Shown here: piece after piece, positions 42,650-50,113 of the stretch
How positions within the stretch are numbered: the stretch's first letter is position 1
Layout: the number at the start of each line of letters is the position of its first letter
Assembly: GCF_009604385.1 (NCBI RefSeq)
Contig: NZ_WEGJ01000031.1
Coordinates: forward strand, 1-64,000
Reading direction: 5' to 3'
DNA from: Streptomyces smaragdinus
Lineage (GTDB): Bacteria > Actinomycetota > Actinomycetes > Streptomycetales > Streptomycetaceae
Length of the DNA stretch: 64,000 nt
Program-made: the position numbers and the translations under genes
Notes under the pieces: generated by a model
What the model saw: the letters and a program-made list of their open reading frames with translations, nothing else
The model's database searches: none
What the model was told of the DNA's origin: nothing

Positions 42650-43876
42650 TCAGCCCAGCTCCGTACGCAGATACTCCCGCCACAGCCGTACGAACTCCGC
42701 CCGCCCCACGCCCAGGCGCGTCCGCAGCGCCCGCTCCACCGCGTCCCCCGGCGCCGGGTCGCCGCCCACCGCGCGGTAGACGTCCCGCAGCGCGTCGTCG
42801 CCCCACCGCACGGCGATCAGCCGGCACGCCAGCCACGACGCCTCGTACGCCCGCGCCAGCCGGTCCGCGTCCCCGTCGAAGCGGAAGTCGCCGTCCGACG
42901 GCAGCGCCCCCGGCGTCTCCCCCCGGGCGAGCGCGGCCGCCAGCTCCGGCGCCGCCAGCCGCGGCGTGGTGGGCCCGCCGAGATACCCGGCCCAGTCGGC
43001 GAACCCCTCGGAGAGCCACAGCGGCGTCCCGGGCCCGGTGACCGCGCGGGTGGCCACGTGAGCCGTCTCGTGCGTCAGCACGATCCGCCGGCCCAGCTCG
43101 CCGAGGGTGCGGTACGCGTCCGGGTTGATCACCACCCGGTCCGCCGGGGCGCCCGGCGCGCCGCCCGCCGTCTCGCCGGTGGTGACCGCCGCGATCCCCT
43201 GGTAGCCGGACGCGGGCGCCTGCAGGAGCGCCGCCATCCCGTCGACGGAGGACGGCACGAGGATCACCACCCGGCGCCCCCAGTCACCGTCCCAGGCGTC
43301 GTCCGCCAGTCCCACCGACCGGTCCGCGGCCGTGCGTATCTCCCGCAGCCGCTCCCGCGCCCCGGGGCCGGTGCCGACGCCCAGCACCAGGCTGCGCGCG
43401 CCCCGCTCGGCCAGCACCCGCCCCTGGTCCCACAGCTGCGGCGGGCCGCCGCCGGGGGCCTCGCCGGTGACGTACCAGCGCCCGTCGCGCTCGCCGAACA
43501 GCAGCGGCTCCCGGACGACGACGGAAGCGGTGTCGTGGCCGCGCAGCCGGTAGTCGAGCTCGACGTCCGCCCGCAGCCGCCCGGACGGCTCCCGTACCGG
43601 CGCCGAGACCAGGCGGTAGCGCCACTGCGCCAGCGGCACCTCCGCGAGGTTGTCCAGCAGGGCCGCCTGCCGCGTCCGGTACGCCGCCGCGCGCGGGTCC
43701 ACGGTGGCGAGGAACGCCCCCGCGTCGTGCCCGAGCACCGCCCGGGCCCGGGCGTCGAGCAGCCGGCGCACGGCGGCGTCCGGATCGCGGTCGCCGGGCG
43801 CCCCGGCACAGCTCGCCGTCAGACACAGGACGAGCAGCGCCAGGAGGGCGGCGAGCGGGCGGGGGGTGGGACGCAC
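42650..43876 (-). CDS. Lipoprotein with gluzincin (peptidase MA-like) zinc site
   Basis: A 408-residue secreted lipoprotein. The signal peptide has a lipobox (LTASCAG, Cys about 23). Residues ~30-150 look like a mixed alpha/beta ligand or NTF2-like region; the C-terminal half carries HETAH (269-273) and the downstream Glu in LWLSEGFADW (about 291), the HExxH...E arrangement of gluzincins. It should be anchored outside the membrane as a metalloprotease or an inactive relative; substrate unknown. Convergent with the mannosyltransferase-like gene, which ends 1 base away. Confidence 0.85.
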   Translation of the reverse strand: MRPTPRPLAALLALLVLCLTASCAGAPGDRDPDAAVRRLLDARARAVLGHDAGAFLATVDPRAAAYRTRQAALLDNLAEVPLAQWRYRLVSAPVREPSGRLRADVELDYRLRGHDTASVVVREPLLFGERDGRWYVTGEAPGGGPPQLWDQGRVLAERGARSLVLGVGTGPGARERLREIRTAADRSVGLADDAWDGDWGRRVVILVPSSVDGMAALLQAPASGYQGIAAVTTGETAGGAPGAPADRVVINPDAYRTLGELGRRIVLTHETAHVATRAVTGPGTPLWLSEGFADWAGYLGGPTTPRLAAPELAAALARGETPGALPSDGDFRFDGDADRLARAYEASWLACRLIAVRWGDDALRDVYRAVGGDPAPGDAVERALRTRLGVGRAEFVRLWREYLRTELG

Positions 43877-43905
43877 CCGACCGATCGTAGGGCAGGACGG
43901 AATGG

Positions 43906-44934
43906 TCAGGGCCGGGTGACGGAGGCGATCGGCATCATGTCCACCGGGTCGTACCGCACCCGCGCGCCGGGATACGGCGCGTGCACGACCTGGCCGTTGC
44001 CCATGTACATCCCGACGTGGCTGGCGTCCCCGCGGTACGTGACCAGGTCACCGGGCAGCGCCTGGCGCAGCGGCACCTGGCGGCCCGCGTACCGCTGCCC
44101 CTGCGAGGTGCGGGGCAGCGCCACGCCCGCCGCGCGGTACGCCCACTGCGTCAGGCCCGAGCAGTCGAAGCCGCCGATGTCGCTGCCGCCCCAGACGTAC
44201 GGGGTGCCCACGGCCCGGCGGGCGGCGGCGACGGCCGTCGCGGCGCGGGCGGAGGACGGGACGGCGGAGCCGTAGCCGGGGAAGTCGGACCAGGCGCCGC
44301 GGCCGGCGGCGAGGCGGTCCATGCCGGGGAGGGTGGCCGCGAGGCGGCGGGCCTCGGTCAGCCGGTCGTTCACGGCCTGCTTGTCGCGGGCGAGGTCCTC
44401 GCGGGTGCGCTCCAGGTCCTCGAGGACGCCGGTGGCCTCCGCGCGCTCGCGGGCCAGCGTGCGCTGGGTGCGCTGCAGCCGGTGCAGGCGGCCGCTCTGC
44501 AGGCTGCTGATGCGCTCCAGGGTGGCGGCGCGCTCCAGATAGCCCTCGGGGTTCTCCGACAGCAGCAGGCTCAGCTGCGGGTCGACGCCGCCGGAGCGGT
44601 ACTGGGCGCCGGCCACCGCGGCGAGGTCGCCGCGCATCGCGGCGAGGAGTTCGGCGCCGCGGGCGGCCCGGTCCTGCAGCCGCCGCGCCCGGTCGTTCAG
44701 CCGGTCCACGCGCTCCTTGACCGCGTTGTACCTCTCGGTCGCCCGCTCGGCCTGCGCGAAGAGCTCCTGCACCCGTGTCTCGGGGCTCGCGGGCGGGGCC
44801 TCGGGGGCGGCGGAGGCGAGGGAGCCGCCGAGCGCGGCCGCCGCGGTGGCCGCGGCCGCCGTGAGCACGGTGGCGCGCAGTCCGCGGACGGCCGGGAGGG
44901 CGCCGGACTGGGTGGGTCGTCGGTGAGATGACAC
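43906..44934 (-). CDS. Secreted coiled-coil NlpC/P60 endopeptidase (first of two)
   Basis: A 342-residue exported cell-wall hydrolase. A signal peptide (SSHRRPTQS..., cleaved near Ala-Ser-Ala) leads to a ~170-residue coiled coil and a C-terminal NlpC/P60 domain: Cys in GGFDCSGLTQWAYRAAG, His in DASHVGMYMGNG, and VVHAPYPG. These enzymes cut stem peptides, typically the D-Glu-mDAP bond. GTG 44934 is chosen because VSSHRRPT parallels the VASHRRPK start of the paralogue next door. It and the gene at 45089-46108 are tandem paralogues. Confidence 0.93.
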   Translation of the reverse strand: MSSHRRPTQSGALPAVRGLRATVLTAAAATAAAALGGSLASAAPEAPPASPETRVQELFAQAERATERYNAVKERVDRLNDRARRLQDRAARGAELLAAMRGDLAAVAGAQYRSGGVDPQLSLLLSENPEGYLERAATLERISSLQSGRLHRLQRTQRTLARERAEATGVLEDLERTREDLARDKQAVNDRLTEARRLAATLPGMDRLAAGRGAWSDFPGYGSAVPSSARAATAVAAARRAVGTPYVWGGSDIGGFDCSGLTQWAYRAAGVALPRTSQGQRYAGRQVPLRQALPGDLVTYRGDASHVGMYMGNGQVVHAPYPGARVRYDPVDMMPIASVTRP

Positions 44935-45044
44935 GCCGGAGAATGTAACGGGCGCGCTCGCACCGGGGCCAAGGACCGTACGGGGGACGGGAAGTGACGC
45001 TCCGCCACCCCCGCAGGTCACCACCGCCCCGGGGCGTCACCCTT

Positions 45045-45067
45045 CGTACGCGGGATTCCCTCGTACG
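45045..45067 (-). terminator. Hairpin terminator between the two NlpC/P60 genes
   Basis: CGTACGCGGGA (45045-45055) pairs with TCCCTCGTACG (45057-45067), one mismatch, 22 bases past the stop of the upstream NlpC/P60 gene. The two paralogues are therefore probably separate transcripts. Confidence 0.6.
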
Positions 45068-45088
45068 GGCGGCATGTCGCAGTCGGGG

Positions 45089-46108
45089 TCAGCCGACCCG
45101 GACGGCGCCCATGTACGGCATGCTGTGCAGCGGCGCGTAGGTGATGCCGGTGGTCGGGTTCGAGGCGTGCACGATCTGGCCGTTGCCGGCGTACATGCCG
45201 ACGTGGTGCAGGTCGCTGTAGTAGAAGACCAGGTCGCCGGGGGCGAGCTGGCTCTCCGATATCTGGGTGCCCGCGCCGCTGTACTGGGCCTGCGAGGTAC
45301 GCGGGATGCCGACGCCGGCGGAGGCGTACGCGGCGGAGGTCAGGCCCGAGCAGTCGAAGGAGCTGGGGCCGGTGGCGCCGTACACGTACGGCAGGCCCAC
45401 CTTGGAGGCGGCGAAGGACAGGGCCGCGGAGGCGCGCGAGGAGGACGCGGGGGCGTTGCCCAGGTCCGGGCGGGAGGTGCTGCGGCTGGCGGCGTTGGCC
45501 TCGGCGAGCTCCGCCCGCTCGGCGGCCGTCAGCTTGTTCAGCACTTCCTGCGCGGCGGAGAGCTTCTTCTGCACCTCGGCCTTGCGCTTGCCGAGCTCGG
45601 TGCGGGTCTGCTCGAGGTCCTGGAGCTTCTGGCCGGCCTCCTGACGCTGCTGGGTCAGGGTGCGCTGCTTGGCGGAGATCTGCTTGAGCGCGTCGGCCTG
45701 CTTGGTGCCGAGCTGGTCCAGCGCGGACGCCTTGTCGAGGTAGGAGTCCGGGTCGGAGGAGAGGAAGAGCTGGACGGACGGGTCGACGCCGCCGCCGCGG
45801 TACTGGGCGGCCGCGAGGGCGCCGAGTCCGTCGCGGAGCTCGTTGAGCTCCTCCTGGCCGCGGGCGACCTGGTCCTGGATCTTCTCGACCTGGTCGGTGA
45901 GCTTCTCCTGGTGATCCTTGGCGGCGTTGTACTTCTCGGTCGCCGCCTCCGCCTGCTCGTAGAGCGCGTCGACCTTCTTCTTGACCTCGCTCTTGGAGGG
46001 CTCGGCGTGAGCCGCCTGGGAGGTCAGTGCGACGGCCGCCGCGGCACCGGCGGTGAGGATGGACACGCGGGTGCGGTTCGGGGCCTTGGGTCGACGGTGG
46101 GACGCCAC
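45089..46108 (-). CDS. Secreted coiled-coil NlpC/P60 endopeptidase (second of two)
   Basis: A 339-residue paralogue of the neighbouring gene: signal peptide (ILTAGAAAAVALTSQAAHAE), a long coiled coil rich in Lys/Gln/Glu (about 40-215), a Ser/Ala linker, and an NlpC/P60 domain with Cys in SFDCSGLTSAAY, His in HHVGMYAGNG and IVHASNP. The coiled coil likely occludes or positions the active site, as in RipA-type hydrolases. GTG 46108 has AGGAAGAGGAG upstream. The frame stays open a further 62 codons upstream, but that sequence forms a leader hairpin (46167-46209). Confidence 0.92.
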   Translation of the reverse strand: MASHRRPKAPNRTRVSILTAGAAAAVALTSQAAHAEPSKSEVKKKVDALYEQAEAATEKYNAAKDHQEKLTDQVEKIQDQVARGQEELNELRDGLGALAAAQYRGGGVDPSVQLFLSSDPDSYLDKASALDQLGTKQADALKQISAKQRTLTQQRQEAGQKLQDLEQTRTELGKRKAEVQKKLSAAQEVLNKLTAAERAELAEANAASRSTSRPDLGNAPASSSRASAALSFAASKVGLPYVYGATGPSSFDCSGLTSAAYASAGVGIPRTSQAQYSGAGTQISESQLAPGDLVFYYSDLHHVGMYAGNGQIVHASNPTTGITYAPLHSMPYMGAVRVG

Positions 46109-46448
46109 GGAGGCGAGCTCCTCTTCCTTCAGCCGCCTCGCCGCGATGGGGCCGCGGTTGGGCGGGACCTTCGTCGCCACCCCGTGTGGGTGATCGACTG
46201 TACGAAGGTTCGAGGCCGACATTAGTGATGTAGTTGTGATCGGATCAAATCCTTGCGGCGATTTTCTGCCCGCGAAACGCGTTTCTTTACTCACATCGCA
46301 CAGGCAGTGACAAGCACTTGACGGCGCGCGATGGACACAGCGGCCCGAACCCCGTCTCTCGCGGGCCTATTCGGACATTCGCCCCGTTCAACACCTTGCC
46401 GGGCTGAAAGCGATCAAGCGCGTACGAGGGTCACGGCACCCCGTAACG
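46109..46448 (-). promoter_or_regulatory. Long 5' leader with strong hairpin before the NlpC/P60 gene
   Basis: 340 bases without a supported gene. Reading leftward, ACCTTCGT (46202-46209) pairs with ACGAAGGT (46167-46174), enclosing an inner CACCC/GGGTG stem (46188-46192 with 46178-46182), about 60-100 bases before the GTG. AT-rich sequence at 46210-46300 (relative to the genome) suggests a promoter there. c-di-AMP riboswitches precede some Streptomyces wall hydrolases, but I do not see that consensus. Confidence 0.5.
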
Positions 46449-47825
46449 TCACGTTCTGGCAAGGCGTTTCAGCAGCAGCGCCGAGGCGACGGGCCGGGCG
46501 CCGGCCTTCGCGACGCCGTCGGCGACCTCCTTGTCGGTGGAGACCACCACCACCGGCCTGCCGGGCGGCTCCGCCCGTACCAGCCGCCGGATGAGCTCGT
46601 CCGCCGTCTCCCCCGGCTTGCTGAACAGCACCCGCACCCCGCGCGGCGGCGCGAGCAGCACCGGCGCCGCCAGCTCCGCCCCGTCGAACACGCAGGTCAT
46701 CTCGGCGCCCGTCTGGGCGGCGAGCACGGCGAGGCCGCCGAGCAGCCGCAGCCGCTGCTTGTCCAGCGGCATCGTGGGATAGCCGGTCTTGGTGACGTTG
46801 TAGCCGTCCACCACCAGATGCGCCTGGGGCAGCGCGAGCAGCTGGTCCAGCAGCGCCGGGTCGGTCTCCGACAGCGCCCGCGCGGCGATGTCCCTGGGCG
46901 ACATCTGCCCGGGCGCGACCGCCGAGACGGTGTCCGCGGGCCGGCTGGCCGCCGGGGGCAGCGCCAGCTCGCGGCGCAGCCCCTGGGCGGCGTCCAGCAC
47001 CGTGTCGAGCAGCAGCCGCAGCCGCATGTCCTCGACCGACCGCCCCTCGCGCACCGCCCGCCGGCCGGCCTCCACCGACGCCTCGAGCTCCGCGACCCGG
47101 GACCGCAGCCGCCGCGACTCGCCCTCGGCCGCCCCCAGCTGGGTGGCCGCCTCGGCGCGGGCGGCGGCCAGTTCGGCCTCCAGCTTGCGCACCGCCGCCT
47201 CGCCCCGTTTGACGTCGCTCATCGCGGAGCGGAGCTTACGGGCCAGGGCGTCGCTCTCCCGGCGCAGCGCGTCGTGCTCGCCGCGTACCCGCTCGGCCTC
47301 CTTGCGGGCCGTGGACCGGGCGGCGGCCAGCTCCTCGCGCAGCCGCTCCAGCTCCCGGCCGGTCTCCTCGTCGACCCGCTCGGCGTGGGCCCGCTGCTCC
47401 TCCTCGCCGGCGGCGGCGATCAGCTTGACCCAGCCCTCCGGCCGCAGCACGTACGCCAGCGCGGCCACGTCCACCGGGTCGGCGGCGGCCGGCAGGCTGC
47501 CGCTCTCCACCGCCGCGGCCAGCTCCGGCTGCAGCTCGCGCAGCTTCACCGCGATGCGCTGGCGGAACACCGGCTCGTTCTCCAGCGCCGCCGCCATCGC
47601 GTTCCCCGCGAACTTCGCCCGCCGGGACGGGGTGAAGCGCGCGTACTGCCGCAGCTGCGTGGGCAGCTCGGCGACCGTCAGCCCGCCGAAGCACTCCCCC
47701 GCCAGCGCGATGACACGGCGCCGTACGGGCTCGGGCAGCGGACGGTCGAGCGCCTCGCCGGACGTCGTCTGCTCGTCCGGCGAGGTGTCCGCACCGCCGG
47801 TACGTTCCACCACGCCGCCTGTCAC
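46449..47825 (-). CDS. NYN-domain (YacP-like) RNA-binding/nuclease protein with coiled coil
   Basis: A 458-residue protein: an N-terminal helical region (about 30-150, LPEPVRRRVIALAGECFGG, FTPSRRAKFAGNAMAAALE), a ~130-residue charged coiled coil, and a C-terminal NYN (PIN-like) domain (about 325-455) with acidic residues in HLVVDGYNVTKTG, CVFDGAE and VVVSTDKEV. NYN proteins are predicted RNases that act on RNA; the catalytic acids are present. The zinc-ribbon protein gene at 47835 lies just upstream (9-base gap), so they are likely cotranscribed. Confidence 0.9.
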   Translation of the reverse strand: MTGGVVERTGGADTSPDEQTTSGEALDRPLPEPVRRRVIALAGECFGGLTVAELPTQLRQYARFTPSRRAKFAGNAMAAALENEPVFRQRIAVKLRELQPELAAAVESGSLPAAADPVDVAALAYVLRPEGWVKLIAAAGEEEQRAHAERVDEETGRELERLREELAAARSTARKEAERVRGEHDALRRESDALARKLRSAMSDVKRGEAAVRKLEAELAAARAEAATQLGAAEGESRRLRSRVAELEASVEAGRRAVREGRSVEDMRLRLLLDTVLDAAQGLRRELALPPAASRPADTVSAVAPGQMSPRDIAARALSETDPALLDQLLALPQAHLVVDGYNVTKTGYPTMPLDKQRLRLLGGLAVLAAQTGAEMTCVFDGAELAAPVLLAPPRGVRVLFSKPGETADELIRRLVRAEPPGRPVVVVSTDKEVADGVAKAGARPVASALLLKRLART

Positions 47826-47834
47826 CCGCCTCGG

Positions 47835-48077
47835 TCAGGATTCCGCGCCGCCGGGGCGGGCGACGAGTTCGATCCGGTCCACCGCGTTGCACCAGCGGCA
47901 GCGCACGGACTCGATGGTCTCACTCAGGACCTCGCGCTCCTCCACCTTCGGCTCACCGGCCAGGTCGAGATGCACGTACTCCACCGACCGGGACGAACGG
48001 GTGACGTCGAAGCGCGTGAGGTTCCCGCACAGCGCGCAGCGCCATCGGGTGTCCGCCGTGGGTACGGGTACCGCCAT
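47835..48077 (-). CDS. Small conserved zinc-ribbon protein
   Basis: An 80-residue protein with two CxxC knuckles, CALC (about residues 14-17) and CRWC (about 50-53), separated by a beta-rich linker (RFDVTRSSRSVEYVHLDLAG). This fits a zinc ribbon that binds nucleic acid or protein. The function is unknown. It starts at ATG 48077 and lies 9 bases before the NYN-domain gene; the pairing suggests a shared RNA-related role, by inference. Confidence 0.85.
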   Translation of the reverse strand: MAVPVPTADTRWRCALCGNLTRFDVTRSSRSVEYVHLDLAGEPKVEEREVLSETIESVRCRWCNAVDRIELVARPGGAES

Positions 48078-48218
48078 CGCCTTGTTCCGTCCTCGGTAGT
48101 CGGGTCTCGTGTGCAACCCTAACGGCCCGCACGCCCGAAGAGGGCGGCCGGATAGAGTGCCGTTCGTGCGGGCGTGCCGTACATGTGCAGCGGAGCGGCG
48201 GAGCGGAGACGAGCGGTC

Positions 48219-48500
48219 ATGATTACTGCGATCGTGCTCATCAAGACGAGCGTGGACCGGATCCCGGAGATCGCCGAGGCGATCGCCGCGCTCGACGGGG
48301 TGAGCGAGGTGTACTCGGTGACCGGGGCGCACGACCTCATCGCGCTGGTCCGGGTGGCCCACCACGACGATCTGGCGGACGTCATCCCCGGCCGGATCAG
48401 CAAGGTCCCGGGCGTCGAGGCGACGGAGACCCACATCTCCTTCCGCACCTACTCGCAGCACGACCTCGAGGCCGCGTTCGCCATCGGCCTGGACGAGTAA
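48219..48500 (+). CDS. Stand-alone Lrp/AsnC effector-binding (RAM) domain protein
   Basis: A 93-residue protein consisting only of the Lrp/AsnC C-terminal ligand-binding domain (ITAIVLIKTSVDRIPEIAEAIAALDGVSEVYSVTGAHDLIALVR, ETHISFRTYS). There is no helix-turn-helix. Such single-domain proteins form dimers or decamers, bind amino acids, and may modulate full-length Lrp proteins. ATG 48219 is preceded by GGAGACGAGCGG. It diverges from the zinc-ribbon gene and converges on the SufS-like gene. Confidence 0.9.
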   Translation: MITAIVLIKTSVDRIPEIAEAIAALDGVSEVYSVTGAHDLIALVRVAHHDDLADVIPGRISKVPGVEATETHISFRTYSQHDLEAAFAIGLDE

Positions 48501-48504
48501 CGGC

Positions 48505-49854
48505 TCAGCCCGCCGTCAGCTCCGCCACCGCCGTGAGGAACCGCTCGATGTGCTCCTCCGGCGTGCCGGCGCCGAAGCTGACCCGGATCGCGTGCAGCGG
48601 GCTCCCGGCCGGTACGCCGTCGGCGGGCTCGTGGCAGCCGGCCGGCTCGTCGCGGTCGGTGCCCAGCAGCGTACGGACCAGGGGGTGCGCGCAGAACAAA
48701 CCGTCGCGGACCCCGATGCCGTAGCGGGCGGACAGCTCCCGGGCGAAGGCGGAGCTGTCCTGGCCCGCGACGGTGAACGACAGCACGCCGACCCGGTCGG
48801 AGTCCTCCCCGAACAGCGACAGCACCGTCACGGCCGGGATCGCGGCCAGCCCCTCCCGCAGCCGCCCCAGCAGCCGCTCCTCGCGGGCCACCAGCGCCCC
48901 GAAGCCCGCCTCCGTCAGCGCCTTGCAGGCCGACGCGATGGCGTGGGCGCCCACCACGTTCGGCGAGCCGGCCTCGTGCCGGGCCGCCGAGGTGTGCCAC
49001 GCGACGTCGATCCCGCCCCCCGCCCGCCGGGCGACCGTCCGGCTCGCCCCGCCGCCCGCGAGGTACGGCTCGGCCTCGGTCAGCCAGTCGGCGCGCCCGG
49101 CGAGGACGCCGGCGCCGAACGGGGCGTACAGCTTGTGTCCGGAGAACGCGACCCAGTCGACGCCGAGGTCCGTGACCGACACCGGGCGGTGCGGGGCGAG
49201 CTGGGCGGCGTCCAGGGCGATGCGGGCGCCGTGCCGGTGCGCGGCGGCGGCGAGTTCGCGTACCGGCCACACCTCGCCGGTGACGTTGGAGGCGCCGGTG
49301 ACGCAGACCAGCGCCGGGCCGTCGTCGCCGCGGGTGGCGAGGGCGGCCTCGAGGACGCCGACCGCCTCGCGGGGGGAGCGGGGCGCGTCGAGATAGGTCA
49401 CGGTGACGTCGGGGCGCCGCTCCCAGGGCAGCAGCGCCGCGTGGTGCTCGGTCTCGAAGACGAACACCCGGGTCCCGGCGGGCAGTACGGCGGCGAGGAG
49501 GTTCAGCGAGTCGGTGGTCGACCGGGTGAAGACCACCTGGTCCCCGTCCCGGCAGCCGAGGAACGCGGCGACGGTGGCCCGGCTCGCCTCGAAGAGCTCG
49601 GTGGACAGCTGGGAGAGGTATCCGGCGCCGCGGTGCACGCTGCCGTAGTACGGGAGATACGCGGCCACGTCGTCCCAGACCCGCTGCAGGGCGGGCGCGC
49701 TGGCGGCGTAGTCGAGCGCCGCGTACGGCAGCTCCCCGGAGAGCACGGGCACCCGCACGTCCCGCCCGAGCACGGGCAGTTCGGCCGACGAGGCCGACGG
49801 GGCGGCCGGGACCACGGCACGGGAGGGGGCGAGGGCAGCGGGATACACGGACAT
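48505..49854 (-). CDS. SufS-like class V aminotransferase-fold PLP enzyme (cysteine desulfurase family)
   Basis: A 449-residue PLP protein: TRSTTDSLNLLAAVL, TEHHAALLPW, the PLP-aldimine Lys241 in FSGHKLYAPFG, and near the C-terminus RDGLFCAHPL with Cys388 at the place of the SufS persulfide Cys (RxGHHCAxPL). A desulfurase or selenocysteine-lyase type activity is likely, though this subgroup is not the housekeeping SufS of a suf operon. GAGGAG precedes ATG 49854 by 7 bases. A SAM-IV riboswitch at 49897-50013 controls it, linking it to methionine/SAM or sulfur status. Confidence 0.87.
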   Translation of the reverse strand: MSVYPAALAPSRAVVPAAPSASSAELPVLGRDVRVPVLSGELPYAALDYAASAPALQRVWDDVAAYLPYYGSVHRGAGYLSQLSTELFEASRATVAAFLGCRDGDQVVFTRSTTDSLNLLAAVLPAGTRVFVFETEHHAALLPWERRPDVTVTYLDAPRSPREAVGVLEAALATRGDDGPALVCVTGASNVTGEVWPVRELAAAAHRHGARIALDAAQLAPHRPVSVTDLGVDWVAFSGHKLYAPFGAGVLAGRADWLTEAEPYLAGGGASRTVARRAGGGIDVAWHTSAARHEAGSPNVVGAHAIASACKALTEAGFGALVAREERLLGRLREGLAAIPAVTVLSLFGEDSDRVGVLSFTVAGQDSSAFARELSARYGIGVRDGLFCAHPLVRTLLGTDRDEPAGCHEPADGVPAGSPLHAIRVSFGAGTPEEHIERFLTAVAELTAG

Positions 49855-49896
49855 GACACATCTCCTCGACGACCAGGACCCCTGGCGATCTCGGAG

Positions 49897-50013
49897 GGAT
49901 CCGCGCTTGCCGCAGACGGCTGTCTGCGGCCCGGTCATCACCCGGGGCACCCCGCCACGGACGGAGGGTTGCCGGACAGCGGGCCGGGGCCTGAATCGCT
50001 GTCACTCGTGACC
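49897..50013 (-). promoter_or_regulatory. SAM-IV riboswitch
   Basis: Read leftward, the leader holds all SAM-IV landmarks: GGTCACGAGTGACAGCG at the 5' end, CGGCAACCCTCC, GGGGTGCCCCGGGTGATGAC, a pseudoknot-capable arm GCAGACAGCCGTCTGC, and the conserved 3' GCGGCAAGCGCGGATCC. The order and spacing match the actinobacterial SAM-IV class. It ends 43 bases before the SufS-like start, so SAM should repress that gene. Confidence 0.92.
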
Positions 50014-50049
50014 TGCACAGCAGTATGCCACTTGATCACCGACGCGCAA

Positions 50050-50078
50050 CACCGCCGTCCGGAGGCCGGACGGCGGTG
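50050..50078 (-). terminator. Strong terminator after trpD
   Basis: A perfect 13-bp stem (50050-50062 with 50066-50078) and a 3-base loop, 36 bases past the trpD stop. It separates trpD from the SAM-IV leader downstream on the same strand. Confidence 0.8.
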
Positions 50079-50113
50079 CGGGAACGCGGGGGCGGGCTAC
50101 CGCCGGAGGAACG

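Noticed and set aside
46109..46294. 62-residue N-terminal extension of the NlpC/P60 protein
   Set aside because: The open frame runs through the leader hairpin, would place charged sequence ahead of the signal peptide, and the paralogue starts at the equivalent of residue 63.
46109..46448. c-di-AMP (ydaO) riboswitch before the NlpC/P60 gene
   Set aside because: Expected from wall-hydrolase genes in Streptomyces, but the conserved ydaO sequence blocks are not visible; only a simple hairpin is seen.
49855..49950. N-terminal extension of the SufS-like protein (MTGPQTAVCGK...) or a Cys leader peptide
   Set aside because: The stretch is the 3' part of the SAM-IV aptamer; ATG 49854 has a good ribosome site and family similarity begins after it.
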